Source: Paludibacter sp. (lineage in GTDB: Bacteria > Bacteroidota > Bacteroidia > Bacteroidales > Paludibacteraceae). From it: 7,011 nucleotides of DNA. Within the stretch, counting starts at the first letter, position 1. Every line of letters starts with the position of its first letter. The stretch covers positions 1 through 7,011 of the forward strand of contig WRGS01000147.1 in assembly GCA_009787075.1 (NCBI GenBank), read 5' to 3'. The notes under the pieces are model-generated. The model saw nothing but the letters and a program-made list of their open reading frames with translations, did no database searches and had not been told where the DNA came from. Positions 1-4,930 of this stretch are shown piece after piece. A program made the position numbers and the translations under genes.

Positions 1-68
1 ACAAAGCCTTTTCCTGCCTGCCAAACATAGCGCATTAACTGTTCTTCCTGTGGAGTAAGTGGTTTCAT
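1..68 (-). CDS. BlaI/MecI/CopY-family transcriptional repressor, N-terminal fragment
   Basis: This is the first 22 codons of a minus-strand gene that runs off the left edge of the window. The translation reads MKPLTPQEEQLMRYVWQAGK then GF, which matches the opening of Bacteroidota BlaI/MecI regulators (a basic residue, then L-T-x-x-E-E-x-[IL]-M-x-x-[VIL]-W, the first helix of the winged-helix domain). The family consists of dimeric DNA-binding repressors, often encoded next to a BlaR1-type M56 metallopeptidase that inactivates them; whether one follows here cannot be seen. The ATG is the only start that preserves the conserved opening. A well-matched Bacteroidota promoter lies about 70 bases upstream, so the gene is probably transcribed leftward on its own signal. 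The assignment rests on a short stretch only. Confidence 0.72.
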   Translation of the reverse strand, partial: MKPLTPQEEQLMRYVWQAGKGF

Positions 69-134
69 ATTAATAATTTATCTATTTTTAAATTCAGGTT
101 TTGAAAATTATTTTTGAATTTTTTTTTCGCGCTG

Positions 135-166
135 CAAAACTACGAACTTTCCGTATAACTTGCAAA
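135..166 (-). promoter_or_regulatory. Bacteroidota-type promoter for the BlaI-like gene
   Basis: Read on the minus strand, there is a -33 box TTTG (163-166), a 20-base spacer, and a -7 box TAGTTTTG (135-142) that fits TAnnTTTG fully. The predicted start site is near base 128, giving a leader of about 60 bases before the ATG at 68. The spacing is identical to the kbl promoter at 4709-4740, which supports both. The spacer and the upstream flank carry repeated CCGTA boxes that could be operator sites. Confidence 0.7.
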
Positions 167-215
167 TTTTCCGTAGAAAAATCTACGGATTTAACGTAAC
201 TTTAACTTTCGTATA
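141..215. promoter_or_regulatory. Cluster of CCGTA boxes with an 8-bp dyad, candidate operator
   Basis: A perfect inverted repeat, TCCGTAGA (170-177) and TCTACGGA (182-189) separated by AAAA, lies just upstream of the -33 box of the BlaI-like gene. Related direct copies occur at 145-157 (AACTTTCCGTATA), inside the promoter spacer, and at 204-215 (AACTTTCGTATA). BlaI/MecI proteins bind short dyads and usually repress their own gene, so an operator role fits. The known Firmicutes BlaI motif (TACA/TGTA half-sites) is not what is seen here, so the link is inference. The dyad could also form a small hairpin, but no T-run follows it on either strand that would make a convincing terminator. Confidence 0.4.
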
Positions 216-337
216 TATTTTTTAAACATTCACTTTTGAAAAAATTACATAATTTTACTTGAATTTTGGATAAGAAATTTTATTTTTTATAAATGTCTAA
301 TCACCATTGATTGATGTATAGACTTATATAAACGTTC

Positions 338-370
338 TTTGAAGAATTGATTTGAATTGATGTAATTTTG
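338..370 (+). promoter_or_regulatory. Candidate forward promoter P1 upstream of the glycosyltransferase operon
   Basis: TTTG (338-341), a 21-base spacer and TAATTTTG (363-370) fit the Bacteroidota -33/-7 pattern. The -7 box has the same sequence as that of the kbl promoter. The start site would be near 377, giving a leader of about 265 bases before the first glycosyltransferase. The -7 box is also the left arm of a 9-bp inverted repeat (363-371 with 380-388). Confidence 0.45.
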
Positions 371-388
371 CTGTAAAAAGCAAAATTA
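363..388. repeat. 9-bp perfect inverted repeat overlapping a -7 box
   Basis: TAATTTTGC (363-371) and GCAAAATTA (380-388) are exact reverse complements around an 8-base centre. The stem is AT-rich and has no T-run after it, so an intrinsic terminator is unlikely. Its left arm is a -7 promoter element and its right arm reads as the same element on the minus strand. An operator, or back-to-back weak promoters, are the more sensible readings. Confidence 0.4.
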
Positions 389-441
389 TTTGAATGAATT
401 CTGTTGCAAGTTCAATCGAAGATACAAAGAAATATTTTTTC

Positions 442-449
442 TATCTTTG
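442..449 (+). promoter_or_regulatory. Candidate -7 element P2 (TATCTTTG)
   Basis: TATCTTTG followed by C is a full match to the Bacteroidota -7 consensus. No TTTG lies 19-21 bases upstream, so the -33 box is missing or degenerate. It is one of three such elements on the plus strand before the first glycosyltransferase (363, 442 and 513). Confidence 0.35.
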
Positions 450-488
450 CAAAATAAAGTTACATTTAGTACTTTAAACTACTTACAA

Positions 489-520
489 TTTTTTATATAT
501 AAAAATTTTGTTTATCTTTG
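489..520 (+). promoter_or_regulatory. Candidate forward promoter P3, nearest the first glycosyltransferase
   Basis: TATCTTTG (513-520), followed by CC, fits the -7 consensus. At the expected 20-base spacing there is TTTT (489-492), one mismatch from TTTG. The start site would be near 527, leaving about 115 bases of leader before the ATG at 643. By position this is the most economical promoter for the glycosyltransferase operon. Confidence 0.42.
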
Positions 521-642
521 CCGATATTTTATTAAAACGTCAATTTTTAAATGAGATGTAATTTTTATTATAATTTAGATAGTTTAATACAACATATAAA
601 TACTGATTCCTGCGAAATTTATTAAGAAAAGAGAAATAAAAA

Positions 643-1545
643 ATGCTTGACTTATCTACAATAATCCTCACTTTCAACGAACAAATCCACATTGAACGTT
701 GTATTGGCAATGCGGCAAAAATTTCAAAAGATATTTTTGTTGTCGATTCTTTTTCTACGGATAAAACAGTGGAAATTGCCAAACAGTTAGGCGCAAAAGT
801 TTTTCAAAACAAATGGGAAAATAATCATGCCAAACAGTTTAATTGGGCGCTGGAAAATCTTCCTGTTACTACAAAATGGGTTTTGCGCCTCGATGCCGAT
901 GAATATCTTACGGACGAACTCGTTGAGGAAATACGGCAAAAACTGCCGAAATTAGAAGAAAATGTTACGGGGGTAATTTTGCACCGTGAGCAGGATTGTT
1001 TTGGCAAATGGGTACACCCACTTGAATTATTGCGTATTTTTCAATATAAAAAAGCGGTTTGCGAGCAACGATGGATGGATGAGCATATTCAGATTTTGGA
1101 CGGCACAACAGTAAAATTTCAGCATACTTTCTATGACCACAATCTTAACTCTTTTGGTTGGTGGATAGAGAAACACAACGGCTATGCCATTCGCGAAGCG
1201 ATTGATTTGCTTGATGTGGAATTAGGATTGTTGGAAACCGTGCAGCACAATATATCTCTACAAATTGGCGCAGAGGCAACAGCCAAGCGTACCAAAAAAC
1301 TGAAATACGCTCGCTCGCCGTTGTTTTGGCGTTCATTCGGCTATTTTGTTTACCGATATATTTTAAAATTTGGCTTCCTAAAAGGTAAGCAGCAGTTTAT
1401 TTGGGATTTCTTTCAGGGCTGGTGGTATCGCACGCTTGTGGATGTAAAAATTTACGAAATAAAACGCGCCTGCGGCAATGACAGAGAAAAGATTATTGAG
1501 TTTATAAAAGAAAAATATGGGATTGATGTGAAGGCAATACAATGA
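643..1545 (+). CDS. Family 2 glycosyltransferase (WaaE/LgtF-like)
   Basis: The product is a 300-residue cytoplasmic or membrane-associated GT-A enzyme that should transfer a sugar from a nucleotide-sugar donor onto a lipid-linked or surface glycan. The fold's order is visible: the opening strand with TFNE (residues 10-13), VVDSFSTD (33-40), and the metal-binding LDADE (83-87), the DxD equivalent. The likely acceptor-side residues follow, DEH (146-148) and EKHNGYAIREA (176-186). This spacing resembles the beta-1,4-glucosyltransferase group that includes LPS-core enzymes WaaE/KdtX and LgtF. The C-terminal part, rich in Trp, Phe and Tyr with basic residues, could bind the membrane. Length is normal for the group. 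No Shine-Dalgarno site is seen, only an A-rich leader. Its stop codon lies inside the first copy of a 25-bp direct repeat and overlaps an ATG as ATGA. Donor and acceptor cannot be told from sequence. Confidence 0.9.
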   Translation: MLDLSTIILTFNEQIHIERCIGNAAKISKDIFVVDSFSTDKTVEIAKQLGAKVFQNKWENNHAKQFNWALENLPVTTKWVLRLDADEYLTDELVEEIRQKLPKLEENVTGVILHREQDCFGKWVHPLELLRIFQYKKAVCEQRWMDEHIQILDGTTVKFQHTFYDHNLNSFGWWIEKHNGYAIREAIDLLDVELGLLETVQHNISLQIGAEATAKRTKKLKYARSPLFWRSFGYFVYRYILKFGFLKGKQQFIWDFFQGWWYRTLVDVKIYEIKRACGNDREKIIEFIKEKYGIDVKAIQ

Positions 1546-1563
1546 AATTCTCTATCATCACCA
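1539..1563. repeat. 25-bp direct repeat, left copy (at the first glycosyltransferase stop codon)
   Basis: This copy begins ACAATGAAATTCTCTATC and ends ATCACCA; it is identical over 25 bases to 2763-2787. The outer bases differ on both sides (T versus A before it, C versus T after it), so the limits are exact. It contains the last bases of the upstream glycosyltransferase and an ATG that overlaps its TGA stop. The other copy is the true start of the second glycosyltransferase gene. Confidence 0.93.
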
Positions 1564-1607
1564 CTTTGCAGGCAATTAATATTTTATTAGGTTTTGAAAT
1601 TATATAA
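1542..1607 (+). pseudogene. Orphan 5' end of the second glycosyltransferase gene (21-codon remnant)
   Basis: Reading from the ATG in the left repeat gives MKFSIIT, exactly the first seven residues of the downstream glycosyltransferase. It then departs into TLQAINILLGFEII and stops at TAA (1605-1607). It overlaps the upstream stop codon by four bases. The best reading is the original start of the second glycosyltransferase gene, cut off when the nuclease segment was inserted. It may still be translated by coupling; its stop lies 18 bases before the nuclease start codon. Confidence 0.6.
1565..1596 (+). promoter_or_regulatory. Weak promoter candidate for the nuclease gene
   Basis: TTTG (1565-1568), a 19-base spacer and TAGGTTTT followed by G (1588-1596) come within one base of the Bacteroidota consensus. 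It lies wholly inside the inserted segment, just past the left repeat, so the nuclease could carry its own promoter. The match is imperfect and read-through from the upstream gene is equally possible. Confidence 0.25.
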
Positions 1608-1625
1608 GGAATTGTTAAACAATAA

Positions 1626-2750
1626 ATGAGTGTTATGCCATTAAAAACAGCCGACTTTAAACAATGGATTATTGATTTGAAGTTGCGTATTCGCCAAAGT
1701 CAGATAAAAGCAGCAATAAAAGTAAATGCTGAGATGTTGCGTTTGTATTGGGATTTGGGACGCGATATTGTTGTTCGCCAAATGGATTCATCGTGGGGTA
1801 GCGGCTTCTTTGAGCAATTAAGCAGAGAACTGAAGGCAGAATTTCCTGATATGAAGGGATTTTCAGAACGGAACTTGTTCAATATGAAACAGTTCTATCT
1901 GTTTTATAATCAAGATAATACAATTTCGCAACAAGTTGTTGCAGAATTAGACAATATAATTTCACAACAACTTGTTGCGAAAAAAAACAGTCAAATTCAT
2001 CTGCACTTTACAGACGAATTTGAAAAACACCCTATTGCTCAAATTCCTTGGGGACACCACATACAGATTTTTACAAAATGTAAATCCGTAGAAGAAGCAT
2101 TGTTTTATGTGCAAAAAACCATAAAAAATGGTTGGAGCAGGTCTATGTTGATGAATTTTATGGAAACGGATTTGTACAGCAGTCAGGCAAAGGCATTGAA
2201 TAACTTCGATCGTTTGTTGCCTGATTTGCAAAGTGATTTGGCAAAAGAAGTTTTGAAAGACCCTTATAATTTTGACTTTCTCATGCTTACCGAAAATTAT
2301 AAGGAAAAAGAATTGGAAGATGCACTGATTGCCAATATTACCAAATTTTTACTCGAACTCGGACATGGTTTTGCCTATCTTGGCAAGCAATATCCTATAA
2401 AAATCGGCAACAGAGAGCGAAATATTGATTTGCTTTTTTATCATTTGGATTTACGTTGCTATGTGGTTATTGAATTGAAAACCAAAGAGTTCGAACCAGA
2501 ACATACTGGCAAACTCGGCTATTATATCGCTGCTGTAAATAATCAGATGAAAAAGGAAATTGATAATCCGACTGTTGGTTTACTGATTTGCAAAACAAAA
2601 AACAATATTGATGTTCAATACTCACTTGAGAGCATGAATCAGCCAATAGGTATTTCGCAATACACTTTGTCGAAATTAGTACCTGACAATTTTAAATCAT
2701 CGCTGCCTTCAATAGAAGATATTGAACGGGAATTAAACAGCAAAACGTAA
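1626..2750 (+). CDS. YhcG/DUF1016-family PD-(D/E)XK nuclease
   Basis: The 374-residue protein has the two-part layout of the YhcG family. A helical DUF1016 N-terminal domain (about 1-155) includes YWDLGRDIV (41-49), the SERNLFNMKQFY segment (80-91) and IPWGHH (140-145). A C-terminal restriction-endonuclease-like domain (about 205-355) follows. Catalytic-type residues are visible: an acidic pair E230/E231 in the first helix, D268 in NIDLLF, and E283-L-K285 in VIELKTKEF, followed by YYIAAVNNQ and GLLICKTKN. The nuclease core looks intact. Family members are predicted DNA nucleases, found alone or beside restriction-modification genes; their biological role is poorly known. Here the gene stands alone between two glycosyltransferases and is flanked by a 25-bp direct repeat, so it is probably a late arrival. 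A 12-residue tandem repeat (ISQQ[VL]VA, about 100-118) lies in the linker. An alternative start at Met4 cannot be excluded. Confidence 0.9.
   Translation: MSVMPLKTADFKQWIIDLKLRIRQSQIKAAIKVNAEMLRLYWDLGRDIVVRQMDSSWGSGFFEQLSRELKAEFPDMKGFSERNLFNMKQFYLFYNQDNTISQQVVAELDNIISQQLVAKKNSQIHLHFTDEFEKHPIAQIPWGHHIQIFTKCKSVEEALFYVQKTIKNGWSRSMLMNFMETDLYSSQAKALNNFDRLLPDLQSDLAKEVLKDPYNFDFLMLTENYKEKELEDALIANITKFLLELGHGFAYLGKQYPIKIGNRERNIDLLFYHLDLRCYVVIELKTKEFEPEHTGKLGYYIAAVNNQMKKEIDNPTVGLLICKTKNNIDVQYSLESMNQPIGISQYTLSKLVPDNFKSSLPSIEDIERELNSKT
1924..1982. repeat. 18-bp perfect inverted repeat made of two self-palindromic units inside the nuclease gene
   Basis: TTTCGCAACAAGTTGTTG (1924-1941) and CAACAACTTGTTGCGAAA (1965-1982) are exact reverse complements with a 23-base centre. 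Each arm contains the near-palindrome CAACAA-N-TTGTTG, so the arms also align as direct repeats of 21 bases with a 36-base period (1922-1942 and 1958-1978, two mismatches). The period is 12 codons, and the protein repeats ISQQ[VL]VA in frame. It sits in the linker between conserved parts of the nuclease. Confidence 0.85.
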
Positions 2751-2762
2751 TTTTTTAACAAA

Positions 2763-2787
2763 ACAATGAAATTCTCTATCATCACCA
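2763..2787. repeat. 25-bp direct repeat, right copy (at the second glycosyltransferase start codon)
   Basis: Identical to 1539-1563. It spans three bases before the ATG and the first 22 bases of the second glycosyltransferase gene (residues MKFSIIT). This copy continues into a complete gene, so it is the functional one; the left copy is the remnant. The two copies start 1224 bp apart. Confidence 0.93.
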
Positions 2788-3524
2788 TAGTTTATAACAA
2801 TGCAAATCATATTGAACAGTGTTTGCAGTCTGTTTGTAGTCAAGATTTTAATAATGTTGAATACATTGTTATTGACGGAGGTTCGAATGATGGAACACAG
2901 CAAATGGTTGAGAAATACAAATCCAAAATTTCGCTTTATATTTCGGAAAAAGACAATGGCTTGTATAATGCTCTCAATAAAGGAATTAAACGTGCAACAG
3001 GCGATGTAATCGGTATTTTACATTCTGATGATTTGTTTTTTTCTGAAAATACTTTATCAGAAGTTGCAAAAATTTTTGAAACATTTGATGCTGATTTGGT
3101 TTATGCAAACGGACAATATGTTGACAAACAAGACATTACAAAAGTAAAACGAATTTATCCTGCAAAATCGTTTAAAAAATATTATTTAAAGTTTGGCTGG
3201 ATTCCGTTGCATACGACAATTTATGTAAAACGTAAAGTTTTTGAAAAATACGGACTTTACGATGAAAATTACTCAATAGCAAGCGATTATGAAATTTCAT
3301 TGCGCTGGTTTTTGAACGATGAGATTAAAAAAGTGTTCTTCAACCAATGGGTTGTAAAAATGCGGCTCGGCGGGAAAAGCACTTCAATGAATTTGCAGAA
3401 GAAAAAATCTGCCGAAGATTTGGCGATTATTAAAAAATATGGTTTGCTTGGACGTTTAACGCTCTTTTGTAAAATTGCACAAAAAATTCCACAATATTTT
3501 TTGCCGAAGTTGAAAAAATATTAA
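2766..3524 (+). CDS. Family 2 glycosyltransferase (WcaA-like)
   Basis: The product is a 252-residue GT-A enzyme, probably acting on a surface polysaccharide or lipid-linked glycan at the cytoplasmic face. Motifs run in the expected order: opening strand MKFSIITIVYNNANHIEQ, IDGGSNDGT (36-44, nucleotide-sugar contact), SEKDNGLYNALNKG (60-73), and HSDD (86-89) as the metal-binding DxD site. HTT (149-151), ASDYE (172-176, a likely acceptor-side acidic region) and the LGGKST loop (201-206) follow. The set is typical of the WcaA-like group in capsule and O-antigen clusters, and length is normal. Sequence identity to the first glycosyltransferase is low, so they are not recent duplicates. It starts 15 bases after the nuclease stop; before the inferred insertion it would have overlapped the first glycosyltransferase by ATGA. 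The sugar transferred is not predictable. Confidence 0.9.
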   Translation: MKFSIITIVYNNANHIEQCLQSVCSQDFNNVEYIVIDGGSNDGTQQMVEKYKSKISLYISEKDNGLYNALNKGIKRATGDVIGILHSDDLFFSENTLSEVAKIFETFDADLVYANGQYVDKQDITKVKRIYPAKSFKKYYLKFGWIPLHTTIYVKRKVFEKYGLYDENYSIASDYEISLRWFLNDEIKKVFFNQWVVKMRLGGKSTSMNLQKKKSAEDLAIIKKYGLLGRLTLFCKIAQKIPQYFLPKLKKY

Positions 3525-3541
3525 AAATTGTTATTAAAATT

Positions 3542-4642
3542 ATGAATAGGGAAATGTCGCTCTTACTCTGTCTTTTACGCGCTGCATTGTTGCAAATTCC
3601 GCCCGATACAACATTATTTGTTGATGTTGATGAAGATTTGTGGAAAAAAACAATGAATCTTGCAGCGCGGCACAGTGTTTTTGCATTAGCATTTGATGGT
3701 GCAATGTTACTGCCGAAAGAAGTGCAGCCTTCGCGAATGTTACAACTTTTGTGGATTGTACAGGTTGATAAAATTGAGAAAAAATACGCTTACAAATTGT
3801 CTGTTTTGCATCAAATGGAGAAACTTTTTGCTGAAAATAACATAAAAATGTTGGCTTTTAAAGGTTTTTCTTTAGCAAAATGCTATCCCATACCTGAACA
3901 TCGCGAATTTGGCGATTTGGATATTTATCTTTTTGGAAAAACAAAACAGGGAAATCAGTTATTGCTCGAAAACGGCGCAAAGCAGGATAGTTGGTATTAT
4001 AAACATATTTGCGTTATTTTTAAAAATGTAATGATTGAAAATCACGCTTTTTTTCTTAATATACACGATTCGAAAAAAGCCAAAGCCGCTGACAAAATTT
4101 TAAGAAAGATTATTGCCGATAGCGATGATGTTCAAATATGGGACGAGTTTCCAATTGAATTTCAGGCATTATTTTATATGTTTCACGCAATTCATCATTT
4201 TTCGTATGATGTATTTTCATTGAGATTAATTACCGATTTGGCTGCTTTTTGGAAAACAAATATTGATAAAATTGATATTGAAAATTACCGTCAAACTCTC
4301 AAATCGGTTGGCTTGCTAAAGCAGGCAGATGCGCTTACTTCGCTCACAGTCAATCTATTGCAAATTGACACAAAATATGTTCCGCCATTTGAGATTGACC
4401 GACAGTTTGAAGAAAAAATTTTATATTATATGTTTCATCATTATATTCCGCCAGAAAATGATAAGAGGGGAATATCGGCTTTAAAAGTAGAATGGGACAG
4501 GATTTTTTATCGTGCTAAAAGTTACGAATTGATTTATTCCCAAAAAACATATAAACTTTTTATTTTATCAATAATTTCTAATTTGAAAAACATATCTTTT
4601 TTTAGATTTTGTTTAAAATTCATTCAAAAATTTCATTATTGA
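3542..4642 (+). CDS. NTP_transf_5-type nucleotidyltransferase family protein
   Basis: The 366-residue protein resembles the uncharacterised nucleotidyltransferases of Pfam NTP_transf_5 that recur in Bacteroidota polysaccharide loci. The core is IKMLAFKGFSLAKCYP (101-116) followed by REFGDLDIYL (121-130); the G-D-L-D pair D125/D127 is the likely metal-binding site of the polymerase-beta-type fold. IENHAFF (165-171) may carry a third active-site position. A C-terminal helical part has FHAIHHF (214-220) and the conserved-looking RLITDLA (228-234). The family's substrate is unknown, and calling it an enzyme of glycan assembly is inference from context. It follows the second glycosyltransferase by 17 bases and is the last gene before a strong terminator, so it is probably co-transcribed. 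The A/T-rich codon use resembles the preceding gene. I am confident of the family, not of the function. Confidence 0.82.
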   Translation: MNREMSLLLCLLRAALLQIPPDTTLFVDVDEDLWKKTMNLAARHSVFALAFDGAMLLPKEVQPSRMLQLLWIVQVDKIEKKYAYKLSVLHQMEKLFAENNIKMLAFKGFSLAKCYPIPEHREFGDLDIYLFGKTKQGNQLLLENGAKQDSWYYKHICVIFKNVMIENHAFFLNIHDSKKAKAADKILRKIIADSDDVQIWDEFPIEFQALFYMFHAIHHFSYDVFSLRLITDLAAFWKTNIDKIDIENYRQTLKSVGLLKQADALTSLTVNLLQIDTKYVPPFEIDRQFEEKILYYMFHHYIPPENDKRGISALKVEWDRIFYRAKSYELIYSQKTYKLFILSIISNLKNISFFRFCLKFIQKFHY

Positions 4643-4708
4643 ACTTCAAATATTTAACACTGTTTTTTTCTAAATTTGAACATGCTCTAAATCCATAGTT
4701 CAATTTAT

Positions 4709-4740
4709 TTTGCAAATTTCTATATTTTACACTAATTTTG
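4709..4740 (+). promoter_or_regulatory. Bacteroidota-type promoter for kbl
   Basis: TTTG (4709-4712), a 20-base spacer and TAATTTTG (4733-4740) match the -33/-7 consensus fully. Initiation about 6-7 bases after the -7 box would fall near 4746-4747, within the loop of the terminator hairpin, leaving a leader of about 185 bases before kbl. The leader (4747-4930) has an AT-rich 10-bp palindrome CAAAATTTTG (4841-4850) and an imperfect GGAAGCAA/TTGCTTTCC pairing (4820-4827 with 4848-4856), but no riboswitch that I recognise. Confidence 0.7.
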
Positions 4741-4764
4741 CCGACTGTTAAGTCGGCAATTTTT
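4738..4764 (+). terminator. Intrinsic terminator of the glycosyltransferase operon
   Basis: TTGCCGACT (4738-4746), loop GTTA, AGTCGGCAA (4751-4759) form a perfect 9-bp GC-containing stem, followed at once by TTTTT (4760-4764) and more T-rich sequence. It lies 96 bases after the nucleotidyltransferase stop. On the opposite strand the hairpin is followed by AAAATTAGTG, a weaker tract, so it acts mainly rightward. Its left arm overlaps the -7 box of the next promoter. Confidence 0.88.
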
Positions 4765-4930
4765 GTTTTAATTTTTTATTAATGAAACTCCTAAAAACTT
4801 CATTGTGGGGATAACAGCAGGAAGCAATCCAGAAATTGAACAAAATTTTGCTTTCCATACAAAAATTTAAACAGACTTTTAATTTGTTGATTATTTAGTT
4901 CATAAAAATAAATCGTAAATAAAATATACT

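Larger units (their letters stand above)
69..642. other. Non-coding AT-rich intergenic region between divergent genes
   Basis: This 574-base stretch separates the leftward BlaI-like gene from the rightward glycosyltransferase operon. I see no coding region in it with family-like sequence. It holds the minus-strand promoter and CCGTA-box cluster (135-215), three plus-strand -7-like elements (363, 442, 513) and one AT-rich dyad (363-388). The remainder is low-complexity A/T sequence with no tRNA, recognisable riboswitch or strong terminator. Confidence 0.7.
1564..2762 (+). mobile_element. Putative inserted segment carrying only a YhcG-family nuclease gene
   Basis: These 1199 bases lie between the two copies of the 25-bp direct repeat. 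They hold one gene with short non-coding flanks (62 bases before, 12 after). The ends show no convincing terminal inverted repeats, and there is no transposase or integrase, so this is not a recognisable insertion sequence. The junctions are arranged so that the gene before keeps its stop and the gene after keeps its start. The duplication is longer than usual transposon target duplications. The precise mechanism is unknown, and calling it mobile is inference from the flanking repeat and the unrelated cargo. Confidence 0.45.

Noticed and set aside
334..342. GTTCTTTGA, resembling a boxA-type antitermination site seen in Bacteroidota rRNA leaders
   Set aside because: No rRNA follows, no promoter was found upstream of it, and its TTTG is better used as the -33 box of P1. 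A role in polysaccharide-operon antitermination is not supported.
540..782. 80-codon open frame on the minus strand across the first glycosyltransferase start
   Set aside because: It lies mostly in A/T-rich leader and opposite the conserved start of the glycosyltransferase, and its translation shows no family features.
1962..2231. 89-codon minus-strand frame inside the nuclease gene
   Set aside because: It is opposite a clearly conserved coding region and has no recognisable motif; it reads as a shadow frame.
1564..2762. Insertion sequence or integron cassette
   Set aside because: There is no transposase or integrase gene, no terminal inverted repeats beyond about four bases, and no attC-like structure. 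Only the direct repeat supports mobility.
643..3524. Recent duplication of one glycosyltransferase gene to give the other
   Set aside because: The two proteins differ in length, motif spacing and C-terminal half; the only exact repeat is the 25 bp around the second gene's start.
4782..4814. 10-residue upstream frame (MKLLKTSLWG) in the kbl leader
   Set aside because: It has no enrichment of Thr or Gly codons that would suggest attenuation, and no paired alternative hairpins; likely chance.
4820..4856. Possible riboswitch or regulatory hairpin in the kbl leader
   Set aside because: The pairing GGAAGCAA with TTGCTTTCC has a bulge and a long A/T-rich loop, and no known glycine or other riboswitch core is visible.
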